A stretch of DNA of 64,000 nt from Archangium lipolyticum (GCF_024623785.1 NZ_JANKBZ010000016.1:1-64000); one strand, 5' to 3'; positions 33,648 to 43,067 are shown, counted from the stretch's first letter. Notes: generated by a model not told the origin, from the sequence alone. Program-made: numbers and translations.

Positions 33648-35021
33648 ATGGACGCGAGCCTCTCCGAGCTTCAACCGGCCGCACGCCCCGGCACCGCCCG
33701 GCGCATGGCCACCTCCGCCGTGATGCTCGGCCTCGTGGTCGCCGCCTTCGAGACCACCGTGGTCACCAGCGCCATGCCCACCCTCACCCGTGAGCTCGGT
33801 GGCCAGGACCTCTACTCCTGGGTCTTCTCCGCCTACCTCTTCGCCTCCACCGTGGGCGTGCTCCTCTTCGGCAAGCTCGCCGATCACCTCGGCCGCAAGC
33901 CCGTCTTCACCCTCGGCATGGGCCTCTTCCTCCTCGGCTCCGTGCTCTGTGGCGCCGCCTGGTCCGTCCCCTCCCTCATCGTCTTCCGCCTGATCCAGGG
34001 GCTCGGCGCCGGTGCCCTCCAGCCCACCACCATGACCATCAGCGCCGACATCTACACGCTGCGTGAACGCGCCGCCATCCAGGGTGTCTTCACCGCCGCC
34101 TGGGGTGGCGCCAACGTCATCGGCCCCCTCATCGGCGGCTGGCTCGTCATGCACGCCTCGTGGCGCTGGGCCTTCCTCGTCAACGTCCCCGTCGGCCTGC
34201 TCGCGCTCGTCATGCTCCACGTCTCCTACCGCGACCCCCCACGCCGCTCCGGTCGCGTCGACCTCTGGGGCCCCGCCCTCATCGGCGCTTCGCTCGGCCT
34301 GCTCCTCTTCGCCCTCGAGCACGGGGGCTCCAGTGGTCTCCGTTCCGCCTTCGCGCTTGCCGCCTGTATCGGCCTCGTCGCCGTCGTGCGTCAGCAGCGC
34401 ACCTCCCCCTCCCCTCTCATCCCCCTGGAGCTGGTGCGCGATCGCACCGTCCTCAGTGGCGTGCTCGGCGGTCTGCTCGGCGGCGGCCTCCTCTACACCA
34501 CCACCGCCTTCGTCCCCCTCTGGATGACCGAGCGCGGCGGCTACACCCCCCTCATGGCCGGCACCGCCCTCGTGCCGCTGCTCGCCGGCTGGGCCTTCGG
34601 TTCCACCTTCGGTGTCCGCGTCTTCATGCGCGGCGGGCTCCGCGCCAGCGCTGGCGGTGGTTTCCTCATCGCCCTGCTCGGCGCCTCCCTGCTCGCCCTC
34701 GGCGTGGCTCGCGGCTGGGGCATCCCCGCCACCTTCGCCAGCCTCGCCCTCCTGGGGCTCGGGCTCGGTCCCGCCGCCTCCACCTCTCTCATCGGCCCCC
34801 AGACCCGCGCCCCCTGGCACCACCGCGGCATGGTCACCAGCGCCATCTACGCCACCCGCATGCTCGGCGGCTCCTTCACCATCGCCCTCGTGGACCTCGT
34901 CCACGGCGGGTTCTCCCTGCGTTTCGCCCTCATCGCCCTCGTCGCCGGGATCGCCGCGCTGGCCCTCGGGGGGTTCGCTCCCGGCCGGGTCGTCACCGAT
35001 GCCGAGCCCGCCGCCTCCTGA
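33648..35021 (+). CDS. MFS multidrug exporter, DHA2-like
   Basis: This 457-residue integral membrane protein has about fourteen hydrophobic segments, as in the DHA2 drug:proton antiporter group. Motif A is visible between helices 2 and 3 (GKLADHLGRKPVFTLG), motif B as LIVFRLIQGLGAGALQP and motif C near helix 5 as GGANVIGPLIGGWLV. ATG 33648 is chosen from the position of the first helix and the operator region just upstream. It is under probable control of the divergent LysR regulator. The substrate is unknown; export of a toxic compound or an own metabolite is likely. Confidence 0.92.
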   Translation: MDASLSELQPAARPGTARRMATSAVMLGLVVAAFETTVVTSAMPTLTRELGGQDLYSWVFSAYLFASTVGVLLFGKLADHLGRKPVFTLGMGLFLLGSVLCGAAWSVPSLIVFRLIQGLGAGALQPTTMTISADIYTLRERAAIQGVFTAAWGGANVIGPLIGGWLVMHASWRWAFLVNVPVGLLALVMLHVSYRDPPRRSGRVDLWGPALIGASLGLLLFALEHGGSSGLRSAFALAACIGLVAVVRQQRTSPSPLIPLELVRDRTVLSGVLGGLLGGGLLYTTTAFVPLWMTERGGYTPLMAGTALVPLLAGWAFGSTFGVRVFMRGGLRASAGGGFLIALLGASLLALGVARGWGIPATFASLALLGLGLGPAASTSLIGPQTRAPWHHRGMVTSAIYATRMLGGSFTIALVDLVHGGFSLRFALIALVAGIAALALGGFAPGRVVTDAEPAAS

Positions 35022-35119
35022 GCCTCTCCCCCACGCCCGCCTCCCCTCCTCCCGTGCGCCCTTGCCTCCCTGACGGGTTTCTTCGCTCCCGGGCCCGGGA
35101 CACGTCATGATGCGCCGCC

Positions 35120-36082
35120 ATGGGAAGTACGAGGTCTTCATCCAAGCGGCTCCCGCCCCCGCTGGCGTTCCTCCTCGGAACGCTGGTCCTGGGCTCCGCC
35201 GCGCACGCCCAGGACGCGGGCACCCCCGACACCGGCGCTCCGGACGCCGGTCAGGCCGAGCTCCAGGCTCCGGCCCCCGCTCCGGCTCCGGCCCAGCCCG
35301 CCTTCGTGGAAACGGAAGTCACCCAGTGTGGCCACAAGCAGGTCGGCACCGGCGAGGGCATGCTCCGGCCCCTCGGCCATGGTTTCTATCTCGATGGCCA
35401 CCGCGTCCGCCGCGGCTGCACCCTCCTCCTCCAGCGCCCCCTCAAGAACCGCCCGCCCGTTCCCTTCGCCCCGGACTCCTTCCGTCCCCTCGGCTGCGGC
35501 TTCTTCCGCTACGCCACCTCCATCTACTGGAGCCAGTCCCTCGGCGGCGATGACCACGTCAAGGAGCCCAACGGCCAGCTCGCCGACGTCCTCACCCGCC
35601 TGGACCTCGCCGACGCCGAGACCTTCGAGGTCGATCGCGACTGCCGGCCCCGCGATGTCCGCTTCTTCTATCTCAACCACACCAACCGCCCCGAGTTGCC
35701 CGCCTTCGTCGCCGTTCCCCGGGGAGATGGTCAGGGTTATGAGGAGCTCGGCTGCGGCTTCGTCCGCTACGAGGGCCGCGTCTTCTTCGGCACCCGGCTC
35801 GTCGAGGGTGCCCATGTGCCCTCCTTCTCCTCCGTGCTGGGTCGCCTCCCCTATGTGGAGTGCGGCAACGCCATGTACGGCAAGGACCGCGCCAAGGTCT
35901 GGTGGCAGCACCTGATGGTCCGCGGCGCCAAGGCCAAGACCTTCCGCGTCCCCAAGGACGACAACCCCGACCTCCGCATCGCCTGCGATGGGCGCCGCTC
36001 CTTCCAGCAGGCCTCCGTCGACAAGAAGCCCAGCGCCCTCTGCCGGCCCGCGAAGAAGGTCACCGTCAAGAAGCGCAAGTGA
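35120..36082 (+). CDS. Secreted DKNYY-like repeat protein
   Basis: This 320-residue protein has a signal peptide (PLAFLLGTLVLGSAAHAQ) and a low-complexity Ala/Pro/Asp linker to about residue 60. The mature part holds repeated units of about 70 residues with GCGFFRYATSIYWSQ and GCGFVRYEGRVFFGTRLVEGAHVPSF cores, which resemble DKNYY-type repeats in which a Tyr/Phe-rich strand displays what a gene names its color or state; these repeats often occur in secreted proteins of unknown role. Six conserved cysteines suggest disulphides. ATG 35120 is the first reasonable start. No enzymatic motif is seen. Confidence 0.7.
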   Translation: MGSTRSSSKRLPPPLAFLLGTLVLGSAAHAQDAGTPDTGAPDAGQAELQAPAPAPAPAQPAFVETEVTQCGHKQVGTGEGMLRPLGHGFYLDGHRVRRGCTLLLQRPLKNRPPVPFAPDSFRPLGCGFFRYATSIYWSQSLGGDDHVKEPNGQLADVLTRLDLADAETFEVDRDCRPRDVRFFYLNHTNRPELPAFVAVPRGDGQGYEELGCGFVRYEGRVFFGTRLVEGAHVPSFSSVLGRLPYVECGNAMYGKDRAKVWWQHLMVRGAKAKTFRVPKDDNPDLRIACDGRRSFQQASVDKKPSALCRPAKKVTVKKRK

Positions 36083-36121
36083 GCGCGGGGGGGGGGTCGC
36101 GGGTTGGAGGACGGGGGGACC

Positions 36122-36158
36122 TACCCTCACCCCGTCCCTCTCCCAGAGGGAGAGGGGT
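36122..36158. repeat. Palindromic dispersed repeat, copy 2
   Basis: TACCCTCACCCCGTCCCTCTCCC, then AGAGGGAGAGGGG, is the reverse-orientation form of the repeat seen at 9346-9380. It fills the gap between convergent genes (36082 and 36178) and may also terminate transcription. Confidence 0.85.
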
Positions 36159-36177
36159 TGTTGTTCGGTGTTGTTGT

Positions 36178-37425
36178 TTAGAAGGGATCCTCCAGGGGTC
36201 CTGGCATCACCCAGAGGGCCTCTGGCTCCCCGTAGCCCCCCTCGAATGAATCCAGGATGGGCTCCCAGCGCTCCCAGAACGTCGCCCAGCCGTACTCCGT
36301 CGGCGGCGCCGTGAGCACGTTTCCGTCCCGCTCCGGCTGGCCGTATGCGTAGTCCGCCAGCGTCCACTCCAGCGTGCCGAAGTGCACCACCAGCATCGGC
36401 GTCATCGCTCGCATCACCTCGGGGCGTGACACCTCGTCCGTCCGCGCCGTGGCCGGGGTGAACGCCACCTGCACCGCGTCGTGCTGCTCGCGCCACGCCA
36501 GGTAGTTGTTCGCCACCCCGATGAGGGCCTCGCGCTCGCCGGGCTCGCCGCTGAGCCGCGCCCGCTCGTAGAGCGCGAACGCCGCCACTACCAGGCTCCT
36601 CCCGTCCATCCCCGGGAAGAGTGTGTCGAAGACGTGGGGTCTCGGCGTGTCGTGCATGTGGGCCAGTGCGTAGGCGTAGGCGAGCCGTGTCTCCTCCGGC
36701 CTCGCGCCGGGCAGCTGGAAGTCCCCCAGGACGCGCTCGGGTGTCACCGCTCCGGCTGACTGGCGCCAGTCGAGGTACGCATTCGCCGCCCCGCCGATGT
36801 CCGCGAAGATGGCCACGTTGCCCTCGTGCAGGGTGCGCTCCAGCGTACGCACCACGGCCTCCGCCTTGTCGAGCGGATGCACCCCCGGCGCGCTCCAGTA
36901 CAGCGAGGCGAGTCGTGACGCGGTGGTCAGCAGGGTGCGCGGATCCGCCAGGGCCTGGCCATTCATCCCCGTGGTGAGCGCGCCGAGCGCCGTGGCCGGA
37001 TCCGTGGGCAGTCCCTGGAGCACCAGCTCCAGGGAGAGCTGCTCCACGGAGAGGCGCAAGGTGCCCGTGAGTCCCAGCCGGTCCAGCGCCCCGGCCACCG
37101 ACAGCGAGGGCTGTCCCCGGGCCATGTCGAGCAGGTGCCGCGCGAGCGCCGCGTTGAACATGCCCTTGCCGGCCTCGTGCGAGGCATGGGGCGCGAAGCC
37201 GAACCAGTTGGGGCGGACGCCGCTCGTGCCCCCAGGTTGGAAGTCCGGGTCGAGCAGCGCCTGGAAGGACCCGGCGAGCTGGATGTAACCCGTGGTGATG
37301 CGGCGGTTGTCCTCCAGCGGTGTGGGGCCCTCGTCGGCGCGCACTGGCCGGGACACCAGCATGGCGAGCAGGAGGGGAGAGAGGACGAGCGCGCGGGGGG
37401 AGACGTGCGAGAAACCTTCGGCCAC
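36178..37425 (-). CDS. Secreted hypothetical protein
   Basis: This 415-residue protein is exported by a signal peptide (LVLSPLLLAMLVSRPVRA). The mature part is helical and rich in Trp and Tyr (YLDWRQSAGAVTPERVL; YLAWREQHDAVQVAFTPATARTDEV) without a recognised motif. The start is GTG 37425, supported by GGGAG seven bases upstream. It has an uncommon start and lies between the repeat at 36122 and a separate TTG-started lipoprotein gene. It could be a structural protein; no function is proposed. Confidence 0.75.
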   Translation of the reverse strand: MAEGFSHVSPRALVLSPLLLAMLVSRPVRADEGPTPLEDNRRITTGYIQLAGSFQALLDPDFQPGGTSGVRPNWFGFAPHASHEAGKGMFNAALARHLLDMARGQPSLSVAGALDRLGLTGTLRLSVEQLSLELVLQGLPTDPATALGALTTGMNGQALADPRTLLTTASRLASLYWSAPGVHPLDKAEAVVRTLERTLHEGNVAIFADIGGAANAYLDWRQSAGAVTPERVLGDFQLPGARPEETRLAYAYALAHMHDTPRPHVFDTLFPGMDGRSLVVAAFALYERARLSGEPGEREALIGVANNYLAWREQHDAVQVAFTPATARTDEVSRPEVMRAMTPMLVVHFGTLEWTLADYAYGQPERDGNVLTAPPTEYGWATFWERWEPILDSFEGGYGEPEALWVMPGPLEDPF

Positions 37426-37538
37426 GAGGGGGCTCCCGATGTCGATTCAGGGGAGCCGAGGGTAGTCATCGTCAGGAGCGCTCCAAGCCCACACCCGGCC
37501 AGTGCGCTCCCCAGGACGTTCAGAGGATGACTGTCTGT

Positions 37539-38912
37539 CTATGGAGGCCCGGAGTTACCGAGCTTCTCCTTCAACGTGCTCCACCCCTGGTTGCCCGCCT
37601 CGAGCGCCTTGTCCATCACGCCCCCGGCCTCGCGCACCACGTCCTCTCCCTTCACCGCGGCCAGTCCTTGCACCACCCGGTCCATCCACGCCACGGGCTC
37701 GTACACCTGTCTGGCCCGCTCCTCGCCCAGCAAGGTGACGAGGAGCTCCTCCACTCCGCCCGCCCTCGCCACCAGCGCGCGCACCAGGATGAGCGCAGCG
37801 CGGTGCTGCCGGAAGATGGGCAGGCTCTTGCCGTGCTGGCGCAGCTCCTCCGCGCTGGCCTGGAGCTCCTGGCGTGTCGGCTCGTCCACGTATGGGCTGC
37901 TCGCCAGCTTGTCGAGGCTCACCGCCGCCTCCGGATACTTCTCGCGGCGGTAGTGCACGAAGGCCCAGCCCCACCACGTCAGCTCATTCTCGATGCCGAG
38001 GTTCTCCAGTGACTTCAGCCCCCGCTCCACGTCGTCCGCCGCCGGCTCGTCCCGCTTCAGCTGCATCCGGTTCCACGCGCGCAGGAAGTAGCCCGCCGCC
38101 AGCAGGCCCTCGCGCGTCCGCTCTGGAGTCGCTCCCCCGTGGCTCAGCTGGCCCAGCAGGCGCAGGTCCACTTCCGGCAGCGCCTCCACCTCGGTCACGT
38201 AGGCGGTGAGCTCCTCCTCGGAGGCGTAGTGGTAGCGCGCCTGCATGAAGGACAGGCCCCGGCCCGCACGCGACACCGTGCGCAGCAGGGCGGGCCACCC
38301 GGGTTGCGGCGTGGCGCGGGAGAACTCGTAGAGCGTCAGGTCCGTCATCGGCAGCCGGTTGCCTTGGTCCACCGTGTCCAGCAGCACCAGCAACAGCCCC
38401 TCGAACAGGTGCTCCATGCCCTCGTCGTAGCCGGGCAACGGCGGCTCGGGCCGTGTCTGCTTCGCGAGCTCCAGCTTCGACCACAGCAGTGGATAGTCGT
38501 CCTCGTCGTGCTCCCGCAGCGTCTGCTTCGCCCGATAGAAGGCGATGGCCAGCTTCAGGTACGTCGCCGCCGCCTGGCGCGCCTCCTCCGGGGTGAGCTC
38601 CCGCTGTGGCAGCTTCTGTGTCTCCTGCACCATCTCCCAGAGCGCCGTCACCGCCTCGGGCTGATCCTCCGCGCCATGGGCCCTCAGTGTCAGTTTGAGC
38701 GCGCGGTAGGGCACGAGCGTGTTCGAGTCGCGAATCCGCTTCTCGATCTTCGCCCGCTCCTCCGCGGCGCGCTCGGCGTCCGTCTTGTGACAGCCTCCGC
38801 ACGCCGGGAGCAGCGCCAGCATCAGGATGAGGAGGGCCCGGTGGGCGATGCCGTTCTCGTCGAAGCTCGCCAGCCTCCGTACTTCACCCAGGACCCGGTC
38901 CTTGCTCGCCAA
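37539..38912 (-). CDS. Lipoprotein with helical repeats, TTG start
   Basis: This 457-residue protein has a lipobox (MLALLPACGGC) preceded by 25 residues including a short Arg-rich helix, so the signal peptide is longer than usual. The mature part is made of TPR-like helical pairs (WWGWAFVHYRREKYPEAAVSLDKLAS). The start codon TTG at 38912 is supported by GGAGGT five bases upstream; no ATG fits. It is probably an outer- or inner-membrane scaffold. No family name was recognised. Confidence 0.78.
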   Translation of the reverse strand: MASKDRVLGEVRRLASFDENGIAHRALLILMLALLPACGGCHKTDAERAAEERAKIEKRIRDSNTLVPYRALKLTLRAHGAEDQPEAVTALWEMVQETQKLPQRELTPEEARQAAATYLKLAIAFYRAKQTLREHDEDDYPLLWSKLELAKQTRPEPPLPGYDEGMEHLFEGLLLVLLDTVDQGNRLPMTDLTLYEFSRATPQPGWPALLRTVSRAGRGLSFMQARYHYASEEELTAYVTEVEALPEVDLRLLGQLSHGGATPERTREGLLAAGYFLRAWNRMQLKRDEPAADDVERGLKSLENLGIENELTWWGWAFVHYRREKYPEAAVSLDKLASSPYVDEPTRQELQASAEELRQHGKSLPIFRQHRAALILVRALVARAGGVEELLVTLLGEERARQVYEPVAWMDRVVQGLAAVKGEDVVREAGGVMDKALEAGNQGWSTLKEKLGNSGPP

Positions 38913-38975
38913 TGCCTACCTCCAGGTAACGACTGTACTGGAAAGTGCGGACTTCCGCTGGAGGTACCCGGGCTT

Positions 38976-39869
38976 CTAATGACAGACGCCCTGGCCCCGA
39001 TCCTCGAAGTCACCTTCCACGGAGAGGAACTCCCACGAGTAGGCGCCGTCCTCCAGCGTGAGCTTCAGCACCCCGAAGGTGTCGCTCTGGCGCACCTCGC
39101 TGTGGGGCTGGGGATCGCCGAAGACGTAGGAGTCCTTGCCTCCCGTTCCCACCACGAACTCCCGGATGCCCCGCTCTGGATCCGCGTGGCCGTCGGGCGT
39201 CTGGGGGGCGAAGCGCTCGTAGAAGTGGTCGTGGCCCGACAGCACCAGCTCCGCTCCGGCCTCGTACAGCGCGTCCCACAGCTCCTTCACGCCCGGGTTG
39301 TCCCGCTCCCACCCCGAGCTGAAGAGCGGCCGGTGCCAGTAGGCCAGCGTGCACCGTGCCGGGTTCGCCTTCAGGTCCTCGCGCAGCCAGCGCTCCTGCT
39401 CCGCTCGCGCCTCCGCCGGAAGCTCGGTGTTGAGCACCACCACGTGCCAGGTGCCCGCCTCGTAGCTGTAGTAGCCCTGGCCCGGCCTGCCCGCCGCCTC
39501 GCCGAAGTACTCGAAGTACGGCTGCGCCCGGGCCGAGTGGTACTCATGGTTGCCCGGCGTCGGGCGCGTGCGCTGCTTGTGCCGCCCCCATGAAGGCGCG
39601 TAGCACTTCGCGTAGTCTTCCGCCGTGCCATCCGGATAGGCGTTGTCCCCCAGCGTGAACACCGTCCCCTCGAGTCCATCCAACAGCTTCGCCGTGGCCT
39701 CGTCCTGGTCCGACTCGCAGCTCGCGATGTCTCCCGCTCCCACCAGGACCGCCGGTGGCGGACGCACCTGCGAGCTCGTTCCTCCCGAGACTCCCGCCGT
39801 CTGGCAGGCACCGAGTGACAGAAGCAGGGCCGCGCTCCCCGCGCGGCGCAGAAGGGGGGACAGGTTCAT
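38976..39869 (-). CDS. Lipoprotein metallophosphoesterase (purple-acid-phosphatase-like)
   Basis: This 297-residue lipoprotein (LLSLGAC lipobox) has a calcineurin-like phosphoesterase domain. The metal ligands are visible in order: GAGDIAS, LGDNAYPDG, TPGNHEYHS, YWHRPLFSS and SGHDHFYERF. This order with a NPxY-less C-terminus is typical of the alkaline/acid metallophosphatase group, which acts on phosphomonoesters in the periplasm or at the cell surface. ATG 39869 has GGAG eight bases upstream. It is divergent from the lipoprotein gene at 39939. Confidence 0.92.
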   Translation of the reverse strand: MNLSPLLRRAGSAALLLSLGACQTAGVSGGTSSQVRPPPAVLVGAGDIASCESDQDEATAKLLDGLEGTVFTLGDNAYPDGTAEDYAKCYAPSWGRHKQRTRPTPGNHEYHSARAQPYFEYFGEAAGRPGQGYYSYEAGTWHVVVLNTELPAEARAEQERWLREDLKANPARCTLAYWHRPLFSSGWERDNPGVKELWDALYEAGAELVLSGHDHFYERFAPQTPDGHADPERGIREFVVGTGGKDSYVFGDPQPHSEVRQSDTFGVLKLTLEDGAYSWEFLSVEGDFEDRGQGVCH

Positions 39870-39938
39870 GGGATCCACTCCGGAGGGTTTCGGGCAATGC
39901 ACTGCGAGGCGTCGAACGTAGCGTTGGGAGGAGCCGGG

Positions 39939-40700
39939 ATGTCACGTCGAGGGAGGACACTGCTCGGTCTCGTGCTGATGGGAACGATGACCTCGGGCTG
40001 CTGGGTGCTCGAGCCCGGTGTGGCGATCGATCCCGGCTATTACCCGCCGGACGAGGGTTCTTCGGACGCGGGGGCCTGTGCCTCGCGGCTGTCGCCCTCG
40101 GGCATCGTCCAGGCGGGCGGGGTGCCCATCGACTACAGCGGCGGAAGGGTGACGGTGACGGCCGTGCACAAGGTGGACGTGGACGCGGTCGAGGACCGGT
40201 GTGTGGCCCGGCTCGAGTTCACCGTGTCGCTGGCTCGAGGAGAGTGTCCCCTGCGGCTCGTCTTCACGGGGAGGAACGGTGTCCAGGGAGGGCTCACGGA
40301 GGCGCGGCTCACGGCGGACTCGGCGTGTCCGGGTTTCCTGGACGCGGTGGAGGGTGTCTACGGCACTCCGGAGGGCTTCGCGCCGTGGCTTCATCTCGGG
40401 CCTCGGGAGGTCCCCGAGCGCATGGCCGAGCGGGTGTGCATGCGGTCGGTTCGGCTGGGCTTTCCGGCGTATCCCCTGCGCCTCTACCGCGCGAGCCCCT
40501 CACCCGCGGAGCTGACGGTGAATCTCGGGGGCCTGGAGTTGCACGGGGAGCTGCTCAGCACGGGTGACCCGGAAGCGAAGTGCTTCGAGGCGTCGGCCTG
40601 TGGGCCCGGTCTGCACGACGGAGGCGATGGCTGGTGCGTCGAGGCGGGCAGCTGCTCTCCGGGCTACCGCTTGTCGCTGGAGGGAAGCTGCACGCCGTGA
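39939..40700 (+). CDS. Lipoprotein of unknown function
   Basis: This 253-residue protein has a lipobox (LGLVLMGTMTSGC) with Cys about 23 and six or more further cysteines, most near the C-terminus (CFEASACGPGLHDGGDGWCVEAGSCSPG), where an EGF-like disulphide module is likely. The central part is beta-rich. ATG 39939 is supported by GGGAGG seven bases upstream. It is convergent with the small lipoprotein at 40734. No family is recognised. Confidence 0.75.
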   Translation: MSRRGRTLLGLVLMGTMTSGCWVLEPGVAIDPGYYPPDEGSSDAGACASRLSPSGIVQAGGVPIDYSGGRVTVTAVHKVDVDAVEDRCVARLEFTVSLARGECPLRLVFTGRNGVQGGLTEARLTADSACPGFLDAVEGVYGTPEGFAPWLHLGPREVPERMAERVCMRSVRLGFPAYPLRLYRASPSPAELTVNLGGLELHGELLSTGDPEAKCFEASACGPGLHDGGDGWCVEAGSCSPGYRLSLEGSCTP

Positions 40701-40733
40701 GGGCGGGGTCAGCCCGTTTCGTGGGGAGACGGT

Positions 40734-41117
40734 TCAGCCCGGGAGGACGAGCTTCACGGACTCGCTGCGGACGTGGCACTCGTCCTCGGTCACGGTGACC
40801 TGTTGCTGCACGGAGCGCTGGCCGTCGGCGCTCGTGGCCTTGATGACGAACTGGCCCGGCCGCTCGTACTCCGTCACCCAGGTGTCGCAGTTGCCCTGCT
40901 GCGGGTCGCGACCGCCATTGCACTGAGCCTGCTGCTCGGGGCCGCCGTCCCGCGTGAAGGTGACGCGGGCGTCCCGCTGCGGATTGCCCTGTGCATCCAC
41001 CACCGTCACCTGCACCGAGGGCCGTGCCTCGAGGGTACAGTACTCGGAGATCGGAACCTCACAGGCGGGAAGGAGGGCGGAGACGGCGAGCACCGCGGCG
41101 GTGGGGAAGAGGCGCAT
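40734..41117 (-). CDS. Small lipoprotein with Ig-like (big-1-type) domain
   Basis: This 127-residue lipoprotein has the signal peptide MRLFPTAAVLAVSALLPAC. The mature part resembles a bacterial Ig-like domain or carboxypeptidase-regulatory-like fold: VQVTVVDAQGNPQRDARVTFTRDGG ... FVIKATSADGQRSVQQQVTV. Three further cysteines could pair. It is likely anchored to a membrane as a small structural or binding protein. The DUF4365 operon ends 78 bp upstream. Confidence 0.78.
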   Translation of the reverse strand: MRLFPTAAVLAVSALLPACEVPISEYCTLEARPSVQVTVVDAQGNPQRDARVTFTRDGGPEQQAQCNGGRDPQQGNCDTWVTEYERPGQFVIKATSADGQRSVQQQVTVTEDECHVRSESVKLVLPG

Positions 41118-41194
41118 GGGGAATCCTCGTGAAGAGGGAAGAGTCTCATTCCGACCCTGTCGCAGTGGAAGCGGGACTGTCCAGGGCTCGAAAC

Positions 41195-42328
41195 TCATTC
41201 CTCGCGCTCCTCCGACTTCAGGACGAACCGACGCGGGTGGCGCAGGACATGGGCACGGCCCTCGCGGACGAGCTCGCCCTCACAGCGCACGGGCCGCGCT
41301 TTGAGGTGGGCCTCGATGGCTGTCGGGTAGTCGTTGGCTTCCAACTCCAACCGCACCTTGCGGAGGCTGGAGTCGACCACCCCCGCGACGGTGACGATAC
41401 CCGTGGTGGCTCCCTCGCCTCGCTCGAGCCGGATGACGAGCCCCTCCAGCTCGAAATCCTCACGAAGGGCGCTCGCGCGGAAGACACGCGCTGCTTCCCG
41501 AAGCACCGGAGCCACGTCCGCCGAGAAGGATACGTGCCGCTCCTCCAAGCCGGGGCGGCTGGGAGCCTCGGCCACGGTGATCTCGCACGTGCGTGCCCCA
41601 CTTCGCGCGACGAGCCCGGCGAGTGCCTCGCACAGATTGGCGCTGACACCCGATGCCACCTCGTCGTGGAATGGCTGGAAGGTCGCACCGGAAGCCGCGC
41701 GGATGGCGGCGCGATGCGCGCCCGCGAGCGAAGTGGCCAGGGTCGAGATGACCCGGCGCTCGAAGGGCTCATCCGCCTCGGGGAGAGGGGCTCCCTGGTG
41801 GGCCAGTGTCGGTGGCACCGGGGAGCGCACGGTGACTACGTAGCTTCCCCGTGCCGGGGGCGCGAGCTGGACGGTGGTGAGGTATTCGAGCGCTCGTGTG
41901 GGCTTCCGGGTGGAGAAGACCGGGCGGGGTCCAACCGCCGCACAGGCCGCGGCGAGCAACAACTCCCTCACGTTTTCGTAGATGTGCACCCCGTGCTCGA
42001 CGTTGACCGAGTGTTGCTCGAAGGTGGGACCCAGGAAGCGGAAGCGGACGGTGTCGGCTGTCGTTGCCGCTATGTCGTCGAGGATCTCCGAGCGTGGACG
42101 CGCCTCGGCCGCTTCCAGCGTCGAGACGACCTCCGCCAGCCGTGACATGTAGTCACCTGGCGTGGGGTCCAGAGGCAGGAGGAGCTCCAACTCCTCTCCT
42201 CCCCGTCTTGCCAGCCAGATGGAGGCACGCTCGCCCAGACGCTCGGCTTCGTGCCATCCCCGGCTCCGCAGATAGGCCGCCAGCTCGAGTGGACGCAGGG
42301 CCATCAAGGATTCCGTGTCGGGTTTCAT
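41195..42328 (-). CDS. Hypothetical protein coupled to DUF4365 nuclease-like gene
   Basis: This 377-residue soluble protein is of mixed alpha/beta composition. Conserved-looking parts are VHIYENVRELLLAAACAAVGPRPVFSTRK and PFHDEVASGVSANLCEALAG. ATG 42328 is chosen because it overlaps the stop of the upstream gene as ATGA (42325-42328); upstream in-frame sequence lacks coding character. It is always expected to be produced with the nuclease-like protein. A role as sensor, DNA- or nucleotide-binding partner or inhibitor is possible but not shown. Confidence 0.75.
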   Translation of the reverse strand: MKPDTESLMALRPLELAAYLRSRGWHEAERLGERASIWLARRGGEELELLLPLDPTPGDYMSRLAEVVSTLEAAEARPRSEILDDIAATTADTVRFRFLGPTFEQHSVNVEHGVHIYENVRELLLAAACAAVGPRPVFSTRKPTRALEYLTTVQLAPPARGSYVVTVRSPVPPTLAHQGAPLPEADEPFERRVISTLATSLAGAHRAAIRAASGATFQPFHDEVASGVSANLCEALAGLVARSGARTCEITVAEAPSRPGLEERHVSFSADVAPVLREAARVFRASALREDFELEGLVIRLERGEGATTGIVTVAGVVDSSLRKVRLELEANDYPTAIEAHLKARPVRCEGELVREGRAHVLRHPRRFVLKSEEREE

Positions 42329-42828
42329 GGCGCCTCTCCCCGGTTGATGCGCTCCATCATCCTGTGGAGTGCCCCTGGACTCAGCACCTGAAGGCGCGGG
42401 AGTACGACCGTGACGGTTCCGGTATTGGGGGTCGGTTCGAGTCCACGCAGTGATACCCACCAGGCGCAGTGGCGTAGCGTGAGCTCCCGCTCCGATTGAG
42501 ATAGCCATTCGCCGGGTTCGACCGGGACGCGGACGACGAGGAGGATCCGGGGCACGAGGAGGTTCGTCTCCCGGAGCTGCTCATAGTTGCGCAGACCCAG
42601 GGCGAAGTGGAGTCCGTCCTCCCGGAGGACATCAGCCGAGGTGCACTTGAGCTGCAGCTCGACGCGCGGTCTGCGGCGCAACACTTCAGTGCCTCGAGCG
42701 GCGATGCCCCAGTCCACGCTGTCATCATCGACCTCGGGCCTGTACAGCGTGAAGCCAGCTACGCTGGCGACAGCGCGGAGGTACGCCTCGCCAAACTTCT
42801 CTTTGCGCTGGTTGATGTCCATCCCCAT
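42325..42828 (-). CDS. DUF4365 protein, PD-(D/E)XK-like nuclease fold
   Basis: This 167-residue protein matches the DUF4365 pattern: INQRKEKFGEAYLRAVASVAG at the start, then DDDSVDWGI (Asp39) and RVELQLKCTS with Glu57-x-Gln59-x-Lys61. The D...ExQxK arrangement is that of PD-(D/E)XK nucleases, and DUF4365 proteins occur in phage-defence neighbourhoods. The C-terminus YEQLRETNLLVPRILLVVRVP fits too. It starts a two-gene operon with an ATGA overlap. Activity on DNA or RNA is inferred from the residues only. Confidence 0.82.
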   Translation of the reverse strand: MGMDINQRKEKFGEAYLRAVASVAGFTLYRPEVDDDSVDWGIAARGTEVLRRRPRVELQLKCTSADVLREDGLHFALGLRNYEQLRETNLLVPRILLVVRVPVEPGEWLSQSERELTLRHCAWWVSLRGLEPTPNTGTVTVVLPRLQVLSPGALHRMMERINRGEAP

Positions 42829-43067
42829 CCCCTGCCCCTTCCATCCGCTCCACCGAACCCGAGAGGTGGACTGTAGGAGCCTTTCCGGGCCAACTCAAGC
42901 GGTCAGGTGGACTGTGGTGGGCACGGCCCCTCGACCTTCTCCTCGCCTCCTTCAGGGCAGCGGGGATTTCCTCTACCTCACTCCTGGACGCCCGCCCGGC
43001 TGCTCCGCCGTCGAGCGCTGGACGTGTGCGCACGCTTTCCTCTGTCCGTGGACCTGGGAGCCGTAAG

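Noticed and set aside
32394-35141. 915-codon minus-strand frame across the LysR gene and exporter
   Set aside because: Extremely Gly/Glu/Ala-rich product, crosses both strands' real genes and the operator region; a composition artefact.
42428-42442. GGTTCGAGTCC, resembling a tRNA T-loop
   Set aside because: It lies in the DUF4365 coding sequence (encoding part of GLEPTPN on the other strand), and no acceptor or anticodon stem could be paired around it.
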